38,958 bases of DNA. Origin: Nitrospirota bacterium (GTDB taxonomy: Bacteria > UBA2233). The DNA lies in assembly GCA_011620345.1 (NCBI GenBank), contig WOZJ01000037.1, positions 1 to 38,958 of the forward strand. Direction: 5' to 3'. Under the pieces are notes generated by a model that was not told the DNA's origin, searched no databases, and saw only the letters and a list, made by a program, of their open reading frames with translations. This document shows, one piece after another, positions 23,981-30,923 of the stretch; position 1 is the first letter of the stretch, and each line of letters begins with the position of its first letter. The position numbers were made by a program, and so were the translations under genes.

Positions 23981-25978
23981 ATGGAGCCCATAGAGAGCGT
24001 AACCAGGGAGGTGTTCCTCCGGTTTTCCTTAGCCGAAAGAATCGTTTTCTACGTGCTAAGCCTGCTGACGATCAGCGTCTTTGTGTACGGGTTCTATGCC
24101 CAAGCGAGACGATGGATGCAAGGCAGGGATGCGCTGTTTGCATGGAACCGCATTCCCGAAAGACTCTTGAGGGTTTTTAGTCAAGTCCTTGGACAGGCAA
24201 AGCTGCTCAGAGAATCCTACAGGGGGTTTGCGCACCTTCTGGTCTTTTGGGGGTTCGTGGTGTTGTTCATCGGGACGGTGATCCTGACCATCGATGAGGA
24301 CACACCGCTTCGCTTCTTCTACGGGGACTTCTATCTTGCATACTCTTGGACCTTAGATCTTTTCGGCCTTTTCCTGCTTGGCGGGCTTGTGCTGTTCGGG
24401 GTTCGGCGTTACGGACTCCACCCTAAGGGATTAAGCTACAAATGGGACGATCACTTCTTGTTCTGGATGCTCCTGCTTTTGGGCATTACAGGGTTTTCAA
24501 CGGAGATCCTAAGGATCGCAGGAGGTGGCGTGGCGTTTCAGGCCTACCCCGAGTTCGAGCGTGTGTCCTTCGTCGGGTTTAGTGCGGCCAAGATGCTTCG
24601 AGGGGCAGACCCCGCCCTTCTCCACGGCCTTCATAAGGCCTCATGGTGGGTTCACGGCCTCCTTTCGCTCGGGTTCATCGCAGTCCTTCCTTACACAAAG
24701 GCCTTTCATTTCTTCAGCTCGCTCTTGAACGTCTTTCTTGCCCCGTTTGAAACCAAACAATACGGGATGCCGAGCTATATCGACTTGGAGAACGCCGAGT
24801 CTATCGGATACAACACCCTAAGCGATTTTACTAAACAAGAGCTCTTAAGCCTGGACGCCTGTACGCGGTGCGGCCGCTGCCAAGAGGTCTGCCCTGCCTA
24901 CGCTACCCAAAAGCCGCTTTCCCCTAAGGGCGTTGTTCTCGATCTAAAGGGCGCGATGCTTGAAGGTGATGGCGAGGATAAGCCCTTGGCGGGCGGTGTC
25001 ATTACGGATGACGTGCTTTGGTCGTGCACGACTTGTAAGGCCTGCGTCGAGGCATGCCCTGTAGAAATCAATCAGATGGGCCTTATCCTTGAGCTTAGAC
25101 GCTCGCTCGTGTTCGAGATGCAAACCCCATCTACGCTCGGTCAAAGCCTCAAGAGAACCACCAACAGCGCCAACCCCTGGGGGCTTCCGAACGAGGATCG
25201 CCTAGCTTGGGCCAAGGGGCTTTCCGTCCCCCTTGCCGCGGAAACGGAGGGGGGCTTCGAATGGCTATACTGGGTCGGTTGCAGTGCTTCTTTCGACCCG
25301 AGGAACCAAAAGATTGCACGCTCGATGGTCAAGCTTTTGGAAGCATCGGGCGTAAACTACGCCGTCTTGGGGCCGGAAGAAAAATGTACGGCGGAATGGG
25401 CAAGAAGGGCCGGAGAAGAGGGCCTATTCCAAATGAACACGCTAGAGAACATCGAGACGTTCAAGCGCTACAATGTCTCGAAGATCTTGACCCATTGTCC
25501 TCACTGTTTAAACACGCTTAAGAATGACTATCCGCAGTTCGGGTTTCAAGCCCAGGTGGTTCACCACAGCACGCTCTTAAGGGACCTGCTAAAGCAAGGC
25601 CGGCTCAAGCTTGGGAAGAAAACTCCTGAATCGCTCGTTTTTCACGACTCGTGCTACCTTGGCAGGTACAACGGAGTGTACGACGCTCCGCGCGAGTTGC
25701 TTCACACCGTGGCCAAGTCGCCCATAAGGGAAATGGAGAGGCGTAGGGAAAAGTCGTTCTGCTGCGGCGGCGGAGGCGGGCTTTCATGGATGGAGTTCGA
25801 CATCGGCAAAAAGATTAATCACGAGCGGATCGAAGAGGCGGCTGCTACGGGAGGAAAGACTCTTGCCGCAGCATGCCCGTTTTGTGTGTTCATGTTCGAC
25901 GACGCCATCAAGGTCAAGAACCTCGAGGAGGAGATAAAGGTCAAGGACCTATCCGAGATCCTCGTCGAATGCCTCTAG
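23981..25978 (+). CDS. Membrane FeS oxidoreductase, EtfBA:quinone oxidoreductase type (DUF224/EMO)
   Basis: A 665-residue enzyme expected to take electrons from reduced EtfBA and reduce (methyl)menaquinone. The N-terminal ~265 residues are NarI-like with about five or six membrane helices (FYVLSLLTISVFVYGFYA, LLVFWGFVVLFIGTVIL, WMLLLLGITGFSTEIL) and histidines suited to haem b. Two [4Fe-4S] motifs follow near residues 294 and 349: CTRCGRCQEVCPAY and CTTCKACVEACPVEI. The HdrB-like CCG region contains CPHCLNTLKNDYP, FHDSCYLGRYNGVYDAPREL, KSFCCGGGGG and ACPFCVFMFDDA. The architecture matches enzymes described for syntrophic and beta-oxidising bacteria. Its 3' end overlaps convergent acuB by 30 bases. 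Confidence 0.9.
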   Translation: MEPIESVTREVFLRFSLAERIVFYVLSLLTISVFVYGFYAQARRWMQGRDALFAWNRIPERLLRVFSQVLGQAKLLRESYRGFAHLLVFWGFVVLFIGTVILTIDEDTPLRFFYGDFYLAYSWTLDLFGLFLLGGLVLFGVRRYGLHPKGLSYKWDDHFLFWMLLLLGITGFSTEILRIAGGGVAFQAYPEFERVSFVGFSAAKMLRGADPALLHGLHKASWWVHGLLSLGFIAVLPYTKAFHFFSSLLNVFLAPFETKQYGMPSYIDLENAESIGYNTLSDFTKQELLSLDACTRCGRCQEVCPAYATQKPLSPKGVVLDLKGAMLEGDGEDKPLAGGVITDDVLWSCTTCKACVEACPVEINQMGLILELRRSLVFEMQTPSTLGQSLKRTTNSANPWGLPNEDRLAWAKGLSVPLAAETEGGFEWLYWVGCSASFDPRNQKIARSMVKLLEASGVNYAVLGPEEKCTAEWARRAGEEGLFQMNTLENIETFKRYNVSKILTHCPHCLNTLKNDYPQFGFQAQVVHHSTLLRDLLKQGRLKLGKKTPESLVFHDSCYLGRYNGVYDAPRELLHTVAKSPIREMERRREKSFCCGGGGGLSWMEFDIGKKINHERIEEAAATGGKTLAAACPFCVFMFDDAIKVKNLEEEIKVKDLSEILVECL

Positions 25979-26638
25979 TTCGAGCCAATACTTGCGAATA
26001 TCCAAAATTTCGAAGCCTTGGGCCTCCAGTGCTTCCCGAACAGGCAGGGGGTTGATTGTGGCAAGACGAAGGAGAAGGACAAGCTGAGGAGATTCCTTTT
26101 TAACCATTTCGAACAGTAGGCTAACGACCTCGACGCCCAAGCGCCTTGCCGCTTCAAGAACGCGAATCGTATCAGAGGTTTTATCCGCAACGAGTACTTC
26201 GATCCTAGAGGTATTTTTGTTGACCCCAAGAACGCATTCAAACGCCCTTAAGAGGTCTGTCTTGGTAAGGATCCCTAAAGGCCGGGCATCTTCGTCGACG
26301 ACGGGCAGCCCGTTGAACCTGTGGGTGTTGAAGATACTCAGCGCATCCTCAAGCGTATCGGTTGGGTAGAGCGTGACAGGGTCTTTTGTCATAAACGAAA
26401 CGACGGGCGCGGCCTCCATCAAATCCTTAAGCGTTTTGCCCTGAAAGCTAGACATGTAGACCAAGGAAGTCTTGGCATCGCGTAGGTCCCTATCGGAAAA
26501 GATGCCTACTAGCTTACCCGCCTCCTGAACCATGATTTGGTTTACTTGATGGGTTTTCATTAGCTCTTCGGCCTTCAGCAAGGCGTCTTGCGTGTTGATA
26601 CATACGGGGGTAGAAGTCATCCAGTTGAAAACAAACAT
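25949..26638 (-). CDS. acuB: AcuB-like CBS-pair protein with C-terminal ACT-like region
   Basis: A 229-residue cytoplasmic protein. Two CBS motifs occupy residues 1-135 (NWMTSTPVCINTQDALLKAE, GKLVGIFSDRDLRD, FMTKDPVTLYPTDTLEDALS, PLGILTKTDLLRAFE); such pairs bind adenine nucleotides. Residues about 145-220 look like an ACT-type domain (RIEVLVADKTSDTIRVLEAA, LRLATINPLPVREALEAQGF). This layout and the neighbouring AcuC fit AcuB of the Bacillus acuABC operon, whose biochemical role is unclear. GAAGAGGAGC lies six bases before the ATG. It is the last gene of the minus-strand cluster, 48 bases after acuC. Confidence 0.82.
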   Translation of the reverse strand: MFVFNWMTSTPVCINTQDALLKAEELMKTHQVNQIMVQEAGKLVGIFSDRDLRDAKTSLVYMSSFQGKTLKDLMEAAPVVSFMTKDPVTLYPTDTLEDALSIFNTHRFNGLPVVDEDARPLGILTKTDLLRAFECVLGVNKNTSRIEVLVADKTSDTIRVLEAARRLGVEVVSLLFEMVKKESPQLVLLLRLATINPLPVREALEAQGFEILDIRKYWLELEAFDEDLG

Positions 26639-26686
26639 TGCTCGCTCCTCTTCTCGTCTTGCATCTTCTCTGCATTTTGTTGTTTG

Positions 26687-27646
26687 CTAAAGAGCATCCA
26701 CAAGCCCTTCGACGTAGGCCATGCAAAGGTTTCCGAGTTCTGGAAGGAAATAACCGCCCTCGAGTACGGAAAGCACTCTGCCCTTGGAGAATGCCCTGGC
26801 GTATACCCCTATCCGCCTGCCAAAATGCTCATAGGCTTTTTCGGTGAAGTTCAGATGAGCCAAGGGGTCGTGCTCGTAGGCATCGAACCCTGCGCTTACG
26901 AGGACGAAATCCGCTTTGAAAACCTCCGTTATCTGCTCGAGGGCATAGTCGAACGCCGGCAGCGCTCGGTCATCGCCCGTAGATGGGGGCATGGGGACGT
27001 TGAGCGTAAAACCCTTTCCGGTTCCGATGCCAACCTCACTCCGCCTCCCTGTCCCTGGAAACAGGAAGCTCGGATGTTCGTGGATGCTGAAGTAGAAGAC
27101 GCTCGGGTCTTCCTCGAAAATATGCTGGGTGCCATTCCCGTGGTGGACGTCAAAGTCGACAACGAGAACCTTCTCTATACCGTAGCGGCTTTTGAGGTAT
27201 CTTGCTGCGATCGCGATGTTGTTGAAGTAGCAAAACCCCATTGCCTTGGTCCGCTCGGCATGGTGTCCTGGGGGGCGGATTGCACAAAACCCGCTATCAA
27301 TCTCTTCGGCCATGACTGCTTCAATGTGCTTTAAGATCCCTCCGACGGCTTGAGAAGAGGCTTCGAAGCTTCTTTCCGAAATGCAGTTGTCGTAAGAATG
27401 AAAGTAGCTCAGCCCACTTTGGCAGGCGCTCCGGAATTCCTCGATGTATTCCTTGGAGTGTACGAGTTGGATTGCGTCCATGTCTGCCGAGTCAGCGTGA
27501 AACCGTTTAAGCATCGGGCCGAACCGGTGGGAATCAAGACCGGCTTGAATCGCTCGAATCCTTTGAGCGCACTCAGGGTGCCCTTCCTCGGTTTCATGGG
27601 CCTCATAGATTGGATCGATCAAAAATCCAAACCGCTTTGGATCCAA
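26687..27646 (-). CDS. acuC: AcuC-type histone-deacetylase-family protein lysine deacetylase
   Basis: A 319-residue zinc deacetylase of the class I HDAC/AcuC superfamily. All catalytic parts are present: PPGHHA with the His pair at 128-129, zinc ligands Asp166 and His168 in VDFDVHHGNGTQ, Asp255 in SAGFDAYEHDPL, and the transition-state Tyr299 in VLEGGYF. HPECAQRI near residue 23 is the usual N-terminal signature. In Bacillus, AcuC deacetylates and reactivates acetyl-CoA synthetase; acetoin utilisation itself is not implied here, and polyamine or other substrates are possible. The TTG start at 27646 is supported by AAGGAGAT five bases upstream. It begins 14 bases after the upstream gene ends. 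Confidence 0.9.
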   Translation of the reverse strand: MDPKRFGFLIDPIYEAHETEEGHPECAQRIRAIQAGLDSHRFGPMLKRFHADSADMDAIQLVHSKEYIEEFRSACQSGLSYFHSYDNCISERSFEASSQAVGGILKHIEAVMAEEIDSGFCAIRPPGHHAERTKAMGFCYFNNIAIAARYLKSRYGIEKVLVVDFDVHHGNGTQHIFEEDPSVFYFSIHEHPSFLFPGTGRRSEVGIGTGKGFTLNVPMPPSTGDDRALPAFDYALEQITEVFKADFVLVSAGFDAYEHDPLAHLNFTEKAYEHFGRRIGVYARAFSKGRVLSVLEGGYFLPELGNLCMAYVEGLVDAL

Positions 27647-27660
27647 CGCGATCTCCTTAA

Positions 27661-28431
27661 TTAAGGGGTAAATGTGCAGATGTGAAAATCTTTCCCCACG
27701 ACCTTGACCATTTTGACATCCCGAAAGGGTTCTCCAAGAATGCCGTCGTAGATAGCCCAGCTACGGCCTACGGGTGTTGCTTCCATTCCTTTACGACGAA
27801 AGGGGGTGGATCCGTCAAGCTGCTCATAAAGGTCTCCCCCCGCATGGAATCGTGCGTTGATCTCTTCCATCCACGCCTTTCGTGTAACGTATCCAAACCC
27901 GTGACGTTCGTAATGGATGGCGTTGTGGTAGCCCAGAGGATAGGTAAAGATCATTTGGTAGCTTAGTTGTTTTGCAAATGTCTCCAGATGCAGCTTGAAC
28001 ACCTTGAAAAGTCCTAACCCTCTTCGAATTTGGAAAGGGGCAAGCCCGGCCTCCATAGCCTTAATCTCTTCTTTAATGTTGCGCCTTACGGTTCCAAAAA
28101 TTGTTTTTTTACCTAACTCATCAATGTCAAGAAAAAAACGTTCGCTATCCGGGTCGTTGATCATGATGAAGGAAAGTTCCAGTTGGTGGGTTGGGGTATG
28201 CTCAAGGTCCAACTCAAGAATACAGTCCTTATCGCTTAATCTTCTCTTTACCCGGATTGAAACCCAGTAATGAGATTCGGGGTAGTAGAAATGGACAGCC
28301 CTCTCTCCATGCTCGTTGAGTAATGTTTTTTTAGAAATATTATATCTTTCAAATATTTTGTCGGGAATAAGGAGCTTCAGGAGATCTTCACGTTCTTCGA
28401 CCTCAAGACGAGAGAGCTCTAAGATAGACAC
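27661..28431 (-). CDS. Uncharacterised protein with GNAT-like C-terminal half, first gene of the acu-like cluster
   Basis: I do not recognise a named family. The protein has 256 residues, no signal peptide and no membrane segment. The N-terminal ~120 residues are charged and beta-rich (HYWVSIRVKRRLSDKDCILE). Residues about 125-185 resemble acetyl-CoA-binding motifs of GNAT acetyltransferases: an R-R-G-L-G turn (QIRRGLGLFKVFKLHLETFA), a strand (YQMIFTYPLG) and the terminal motif NAIHYERHGFGY, which parallels the frequent A-x-x-x-Y-E-x-x-G-F. A distinctive tail follows (LDGSTPFRRKGMEATPVGRS). The GTG start at 28431 follows AAAGGAAG. The gene sits where acuA, a GNAT acetyltransferase, lies in acuABC, 14 bases before acuC. 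The GNAT relationship is an inference. Confidence 0.7.
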   Translation of the reverse strand: MSILELSRLEVEEREDLLKLLIPDKIFERYNISKKTLLNEHGERAVHFYYPESHYWVSIRVKRRLSDKDCILELDLEHTPTHQLELSFIMINDPDSERFFLDIDELGKKTIFGTVRRNIKEEIKAMEAGLAPFQIRRGLGLFKVFKLHLETFAKQLSYQMIFTYPLGYHNAIHYERHGFGYVTRKAWMEEINARFHAGGDLYEQLDGSTPFRRKGMEATPVGRSWAIYDGILGEPFRDVKMVKVVGKDFHICTFTP

Positions 28432-28522
28432 GGATGATCTTCCTTTGGCTCGACTATTTGATAATATTGTTTCATAGAATTCATAAAAAAACTACAATGA
28501 TTTCTTCGAATTTTTCGATGAA

Positions 28523-28551
28523 TTGACATGTTTTGTCCAACAACATATAGT
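28523..28551 (+). promoter_or_regulatory. Strong sigma70 promoter of prs
   Basis: TTGACA (28523-28528), a 17-base spacer and TATAGT (28546-28551). Transcription would start near 28558, leaving a leader of about 150 bases before prs. Confidence 0.7.
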
Positions 28552-28706
28552 AATACAGATTGAGGTGCTTGCTGCCAGTCTGAATACCCCCCTGAAGGCC
28601 GACCACATTGCGTTCAATGGTGGTTCGGGTCCGGGTATATGCTTACAAATTAGGTGCTGTACGGGTTTTTGTGTAAATGATTTCCTAAGAAGGGGCAAGT
28701 CTTGGG
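28552..28706 (+). other. Structured 5' leader of prs
   Basis: This non-coding stretch follows the promoter. It holds a hairpin at 28602-28624: ACCACATTG pairs with CAATGGTGGT around a CGTT loop with one bulged G, and there are C-rich (CCCCCC, 28587-28592) and G-rich flanks that could pair differently. No convincing ORF, tRNA or known riboswitch was recognised. Together with 28432-28522, which is A/T-rich and would hold the promoter of the opposite acu-like cluster, it forms the largest gene-free gap in the window (275 bases). Confidence 0.4.
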
Positions 28707-29648
28707 ATGGAGCGGCTTAAGGTTTTTTCTGGGAACGCAAACAGACAGCTTGCTGAGGCCATTTGTAGGCACATCGGGGTGGCCGTTGGGGACGCAACGG
28801 TGGGAACGTTCAACGATGGGGAGATTTTTGTCGAGATCAGAGAAAATGTCCGCGGAATGGATGTTTTTGTGCTTCAGTCGCTTGTTGATTCCGTCAACAG
28901 CTCTTTTATGGAGCTTCTCATCCTGATCGATGCCCTCAAGCGAGCGTCCGCCAAGAGAATCACGGCGGTCATCCCTTACTACGCTTACGCGCGCCAAGAC
29001 CGAAAGGTGGCACCGAGGGTGCCGATTACGGCCAAGCTCATCGCCGACCTCATCGTCACGGCGGGGGCTCAAAGGGTGCTGACACTCGAGTTGCACGCAG
29101 GCCAAATTCAAGGGTTTTTTAACATTCCGGTGGACCATCTGTACGCCAGGCCTATACTTCTTGCCTATTTTAGGGAGAACTACAAAGAAGTCCCTATTAC
29201 AATCGTTTCCCCAGATGCCGGCGGCGTGGAGCGGGCAAGGGCGTTTGCCAAGAGGCTCGAGTGTCCGATTGCCATCCTCGACAAGCGCCGTCCAAGGGCA
29301 AACGAGATTGACGAAATGCGTATTATTGGAGACGTGCAGGGTAGAGTGGCTATTATCATAGACGACATTGTAGACACCGCAAAGACCGTTTGTATGGCCG
29401 CCGATGCGTTGCTCGACCATGGTGCACGCTCGGTAAGCGCGTTTCTGGTTCATCCTGTCCTTTCGGCAGGCTCAGTAGAACGGTTGGCGGCGAGCTCTTT
29501 TGAAGAAATTGTCGTAACCGACACGATCCCACTTAAAGACCAAGCCAAAAGGGTCGAAAAAATCCATGTTGTGTCCGTTGCAAAGCTTTTAGGGGATGCG
29601 ATCCTGCGCATCCATAAGGAAGCTTCGGTCAGTTCACTGTTCGATTAG
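28707..29648 (+). CDS. prs: Ribose-phosphate pyrophosphokinase
   Basis: A 313-residue PRPP synthase that transfers pyrophosphate from ATP to ribose 5-phosphate, feeding purine, pyrimidine, histidine and NAD synthesis. Conserved segments are VFSGNANRQLAEAICRHIG, FNDGEIFVEI, YYAYARQDRKVAPRVPITAK, LELHAGQIQGFFNIPVDHL and the PRPP loop IIIDDIVDTAKTVCMAADAL. The catalytic flexible-loop Lys/Arg region is ILDKRRPRANE. The length is standard. AAGGGG lies about nine to ten bases before the ATG. It heads the run prs - rplY - pth - hppA - ychF. Confidence 0.96.
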   Translation: MERLKVFSGNANRQLAEAICRHIGVAVGDATVGTFNDGEIFVEIRENVRGMDVFVLQSLVDSVNSSFMELLILIDALKRASAKRITAVIPYYAYARQDRKVAPRVPITAKLIADLIVTAGAQRVLTLELHAGQIQGFFNIPVDHLYARPILLAYFRENYKEVPITIVSPDAGGVERARAFAKRLECPIAILDKRRPRANEIDEMRIIGDVQGRVAIIIDDIVDTAKTVCMAADALLDHGARSVSAFLVHPVLSAGSVERLAASSFEEIVVTDTIPLKDQAKRVEKIHVVSVAKLLGDAILRIHKEASVSSLFD

Positions 29649-29681
29649 AGCGTCAAAGAACCGTTTGGAGGAATGGGTAGA

Positions 29682-30311
29682 ATGGAAACAGAGGTATTGG
29701 AAGTCGAGCCAAGGGCCATTGCGACGAAAGGGGCACTAAATGCCTTGAGGCGACAAGGGCTTGTTCCTGGCGTATGCTACGGAAGAGGGTTTGTTCCTAA
29801 GCCCGTGCAGATTTCGAAAAAGTCCATCGAGGAAGTCCTAAAAAAGAGAAAAGGGGAGGGTAGCACTCTTCTTAAGTGCTCCTCCGAGATGGACTCCGCA
29901 CTTAAAGGGCTACGTGTTTTGCTCAAGCAGCTTGAATGGGATGCGTTGGGGAGGCACCTTCTCCATGTGGACCTTCACGTTGTGCGGATGGACGAGATGA
30001 TAGAAACCAGGGTGCCCATTCGAACCGCTGGAGAGCCGATAGGCGTCAAAGAAGGCGATGGCGTCCTAGAAGTGATGAAGCATGCCCTAACAATCGAGTG
30101 TCTGCCGGGAGACATTCCTGAGGCGATTGAAGTAGACGTTTCGGGCCTGCGGATCGGGGATGTTCTACACGTCGCTGACTTGCCCGTGGCACAAAACCTT
30201 CGCATCAAAGAGGACCCTGCGGAAGCCGTCATTGCCTTGGCCTCGCCGACGCGTGAAGAAGCCGAAAAGACCCCCGAAGAGGAGGTTTCCGAGGAAACAA
30301 AAACGGAATAG
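29682..30311 (+). CDS. rplY: 50S ribosomal protein L25, general stress protein Ctc form
   Basis: A 209-residue L25 with the 5S-rRNA-binding N-terminal domain (METEVLEVEPRAIATKGALN, RRQGLVPGVCYGRGFVPKPV) and the longer Ctc-type C-terminal domain (VPIRTAGEPIGVKEGDGVLE, IEVDVSGLRIGDVLHVADLP), ending in an acidic tail (EEEVSEETKTE). I chose the ATG at 29682 because GGAGGA is well spaced for it but directly abuts the earlier ATG at 29673. The order prs - rplY - pth is widely conserved. Confidence 0.93.
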   Translation: METEVLEVEPRAIATKGALNALRRQGLVPGVCYGRGFVPKPVQISKKSIEEVLKKRKGEGSTLLKCSSEMDSALKGLRVLLKQLEWDALGRHLLHVDLHVVRMDEMIETRVPIRTAGEPIGVKEGDGVLEVMKHALTIECLPGDIPEAIEVDVSGLRIGDVLHVADLPVAQNLRIKEDPAEAVIALASPTREEAEKTPEEEVSEETKTE

Positions 30312-30314
30312 CCT

Positions 30315-30890
30315 ATGCGTTGGACGCTGGCAGGGCTTGGGAATCCGGGCCCTGAATATGCCTTGACGCGGCATAATGTAGGGTTTCAAGTGGTCGAGGG
30401 GATGGCCAAGGATCTCAGGATGGCATGGAGAAAGGCCAAAAACGTTTCCTACTCCGGCCCTTTTTTGTTGGCGGACGATGAGGTTTGGCTTCTTAAGCCG
30501 CTCACGTTCATGAACTTGTCGGGCCAGGGGGTCAAGCCGTTCCTAATGGAGCGGGAATTGTCAATCGAGGGGCTTATCGTCGTGCACGATGATATGGACC
30601 TTCCATATGGGGAAGTACGATTTCGTTTTGGCGGCGGTACGGCAGGCCACAAAGGGTTGAATTCAATCATGCAGGCATTGAAAACGAAGGATTTTTACAG
30701 GGTTCGGGTAGGGATCGGAAGACCGAGCGAAAAAGGCCTTGTCGTACCCTACGTACTGGAGCCTTTCTCGAGGCAGGAGCTTGCAAGGCTCCCCGATCTT
30801 ATCGGGCAGGTTCAAATCGGAGTTCGTGTTCTGATTGACGAGGGGCTGGCGAAGGCTCAAGAGACTTTCCACAGAAAAATACTTGCTTAA
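30315..30890 (+). CDS. pth: Peptidyl-tRNA hydrolase
   Basis: A 191-residue enzyme that recycles peptidyl-tRNAs released from stalled ribosomes. It has LAGLGNPGPEYALTRHNVGF with the catalytic His, LLKPLTFMNLSGQGVKPF with the conserved Asn, VVHDDMDLPYGEVRFRFGGG with the conserved Asp, and GTAGHKGLNSIMQAL. The length is as usual for the family. The ATG lies three bases after the rplY stop; no strong ribosome site is visible in the gap, so re-initiation is likely. Confidence 0.95.
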   Translation: MRWTLAGLGNPGPEYALTRHNVGFQVVEGMAKDLRMAWRKAKNVSYSGPFLLADDEVWLLKPLTFMNLSGQGVKPFLMERELSIEGLIVVHDDMDLPYGEVRFRFGGGTAGHKGLNSIMQALKTKDFYRVRVGIGRPSEKGLVVPYVLEPFSRQELARLPDLIGQVQIGVRVLIDEGLAKAQETFHRKILA

Positions 30891-30923
30891 CCTTATTTGA
30901 TTGATGTAAATCGGAGTACTGGC

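Noticed and set aside
26588-27334. A 248-codon plus-strand frame opposite acuC
   Set aside because: It is antisense to a gene with full HDAC motifs, has no recognisable domain and arises from the codon bias of acuC.
28600-28645. A T-arm-like GGTTCGGGTCC suggesting a tRNA before prs
   Set aside because: No acceptor stem, D-arm or anticodon arm could be built around it; the bases fit the bulged hairpin better.
28523-28720. A 65-codon open frame in the prs leader
   Set aside because: Its TTG start lies inside the -35 box, upstream of the expected transcript start; composition is not protein-like and it has no ribosome site.
28650-29453. A 267-codon minus-strand frame opposite prs
   Set aside because: It is a shadow of the highly conserved prs gene, with no family resemblance or ribosome site.
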